From Spartobacteria bacterium (GTDB taxonomy: Bacteria; Verrucomicrobiota; Verrucomicrobiia; Chthoniobacterales; Terrimicrobiaceae), in assembly GCA_947487745.1 (NCBI GenBank), contig CANKXQ010000083.1, positions 1 through 6,247 on the forward strand: a DNA stretch of 6,247 nt, given 5' to 3'. The notes under the pieces are model-generated. The model did no database searches. It saw only the letters and a list, made by a program, of their open reading frames with translations, and was not told the origin of the DNA. A program made the position numbers and the translations under genes. How positions within the stretch are numbered: position 1 is the stretch's first letter; each line of letters starts with the position of its first letter. Below are positions 6,082 through 6,247 of this stretch, piece by piece.

Positions 6082-6247
6082 GTGGAGATTGTGCAGGATA
6101 CAAATGTTTTCGTCTCAGCGCTGAGGTCGCAGGATGGAGCGAGCGCTGCTGTTTTGGATCGTTGCTTGGCTTTGATTGATCAAGCGTATCTGGGGGCTTC
6201 CCTTTACTTGGAATACGAAGAATTGATCTCGCGAGACAGCGTGTGGG
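6082..6247 (+). CDS. PIN-domain protein (VapC-like), 5' part only
   Basis: The frame opens with GTG GAG ATT GTG and gives 55 residues before the window ends. MEIVQDTNVFVSALRSQDG matches the N-terminal strand and first helix of PIN-domain ribonucleases ('MRIVLDTNVLVSALLSPGG' in type). The acidic metal ligand is Asp6 in QDTN, and a second acidic helix follows (LYLEYEELISR, where Glu44 or Glu46-47 would be the next ligand). PIN proteins of this 'putative toxin, PIN family' type are about 130-150 residues, so the remaining acidic residues lie outside the window. A stop (TGA, 6076-6078) lies two codons upstream in frame, so the start must be this GTG or the one at 6091. The preceding DNA holds no recognisable antitoxin gene: it could be missing, downstream or degraded. 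Confidence 0.68.
   Translation, partial: MEIVQDTNVFVSALRSQDGASAAVLDRCLALIDQAYLGASLYLEYEELISRDSVW

Noticed and set aside
1..6247. CRISPR array, tRNA or rRNA gene
   Set aside because: No regularly spaced repeats and no cloverleaf or rRNA-like stretch were seen on reading either strand by eye.

Overview
This window looks like bacterial chromosome of moderately high GC in its centre. It has one intact two-gene unit for making or processing a surface polysaccharide, flanked by gene debris. The lineage cannot be proven from the sequence. The remnant of a YfbK-like von Willebrand protein that opens with MNDPRITAYALGEL, the class 2 PyrD start and the style of the intergenic repeats are compatible with Verrucomicrobiota or a related PVC group, which is an inference.

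Layout. Positions 42-893 (minus) hold a decayed YfbK-family gene: the N- and C-terminal ends can be recognised across several frames, but the whole von Willebrand A domain is gone. It abuts the first 72 codons of a truncated class 2 dihydroorotate dehydrogenase gene (901-1116, minus). A short divergent spacer leads into a 3.3-3.4 kb plus-strand gene (up to 4540). It encodes a membrane protein with three catalytic-type modules: a GH18-like domain, a CE4/NodB polysaccharide deacetylase and a family 2 processive glycosyltransferase. The next gene (4537-5556) overlaps it by four bases (ATGA) and encodes a secreted GH26-type glycosidase (beta-mannanase-like). From 5557 to about 6081 I find no credible gene, only a minus-facing terminator hairpin, short direct repeats and sequence resembling the end of an insertion element. 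At the right edge the start of a PIN-domain (VapC-like) protein begins at 6082 and runs out of the window.

How the genes may work together. The predicted topology puts the GH18-like and deacetylase modules outside the cytoplasmic membrane and the glycosyltransferase inside. One polypeptide could then polymerise and extrude a beta-linked polymer and deacetylate it on exit, and the coupled GH26 enzyme could trim or release it. This matches in logic the separate PgaC/PgaB and BcsA/BcsZ arrangements. The GH18-like domain carries Gln where the family's catalytic Glu is expected, so it may bind polymer rather than cut it. The identity of the polymer is unknown. The fusion architecture itself is known in databases to my knowledge, but I know of no characterised system pairing it with a GH26 enzyme.
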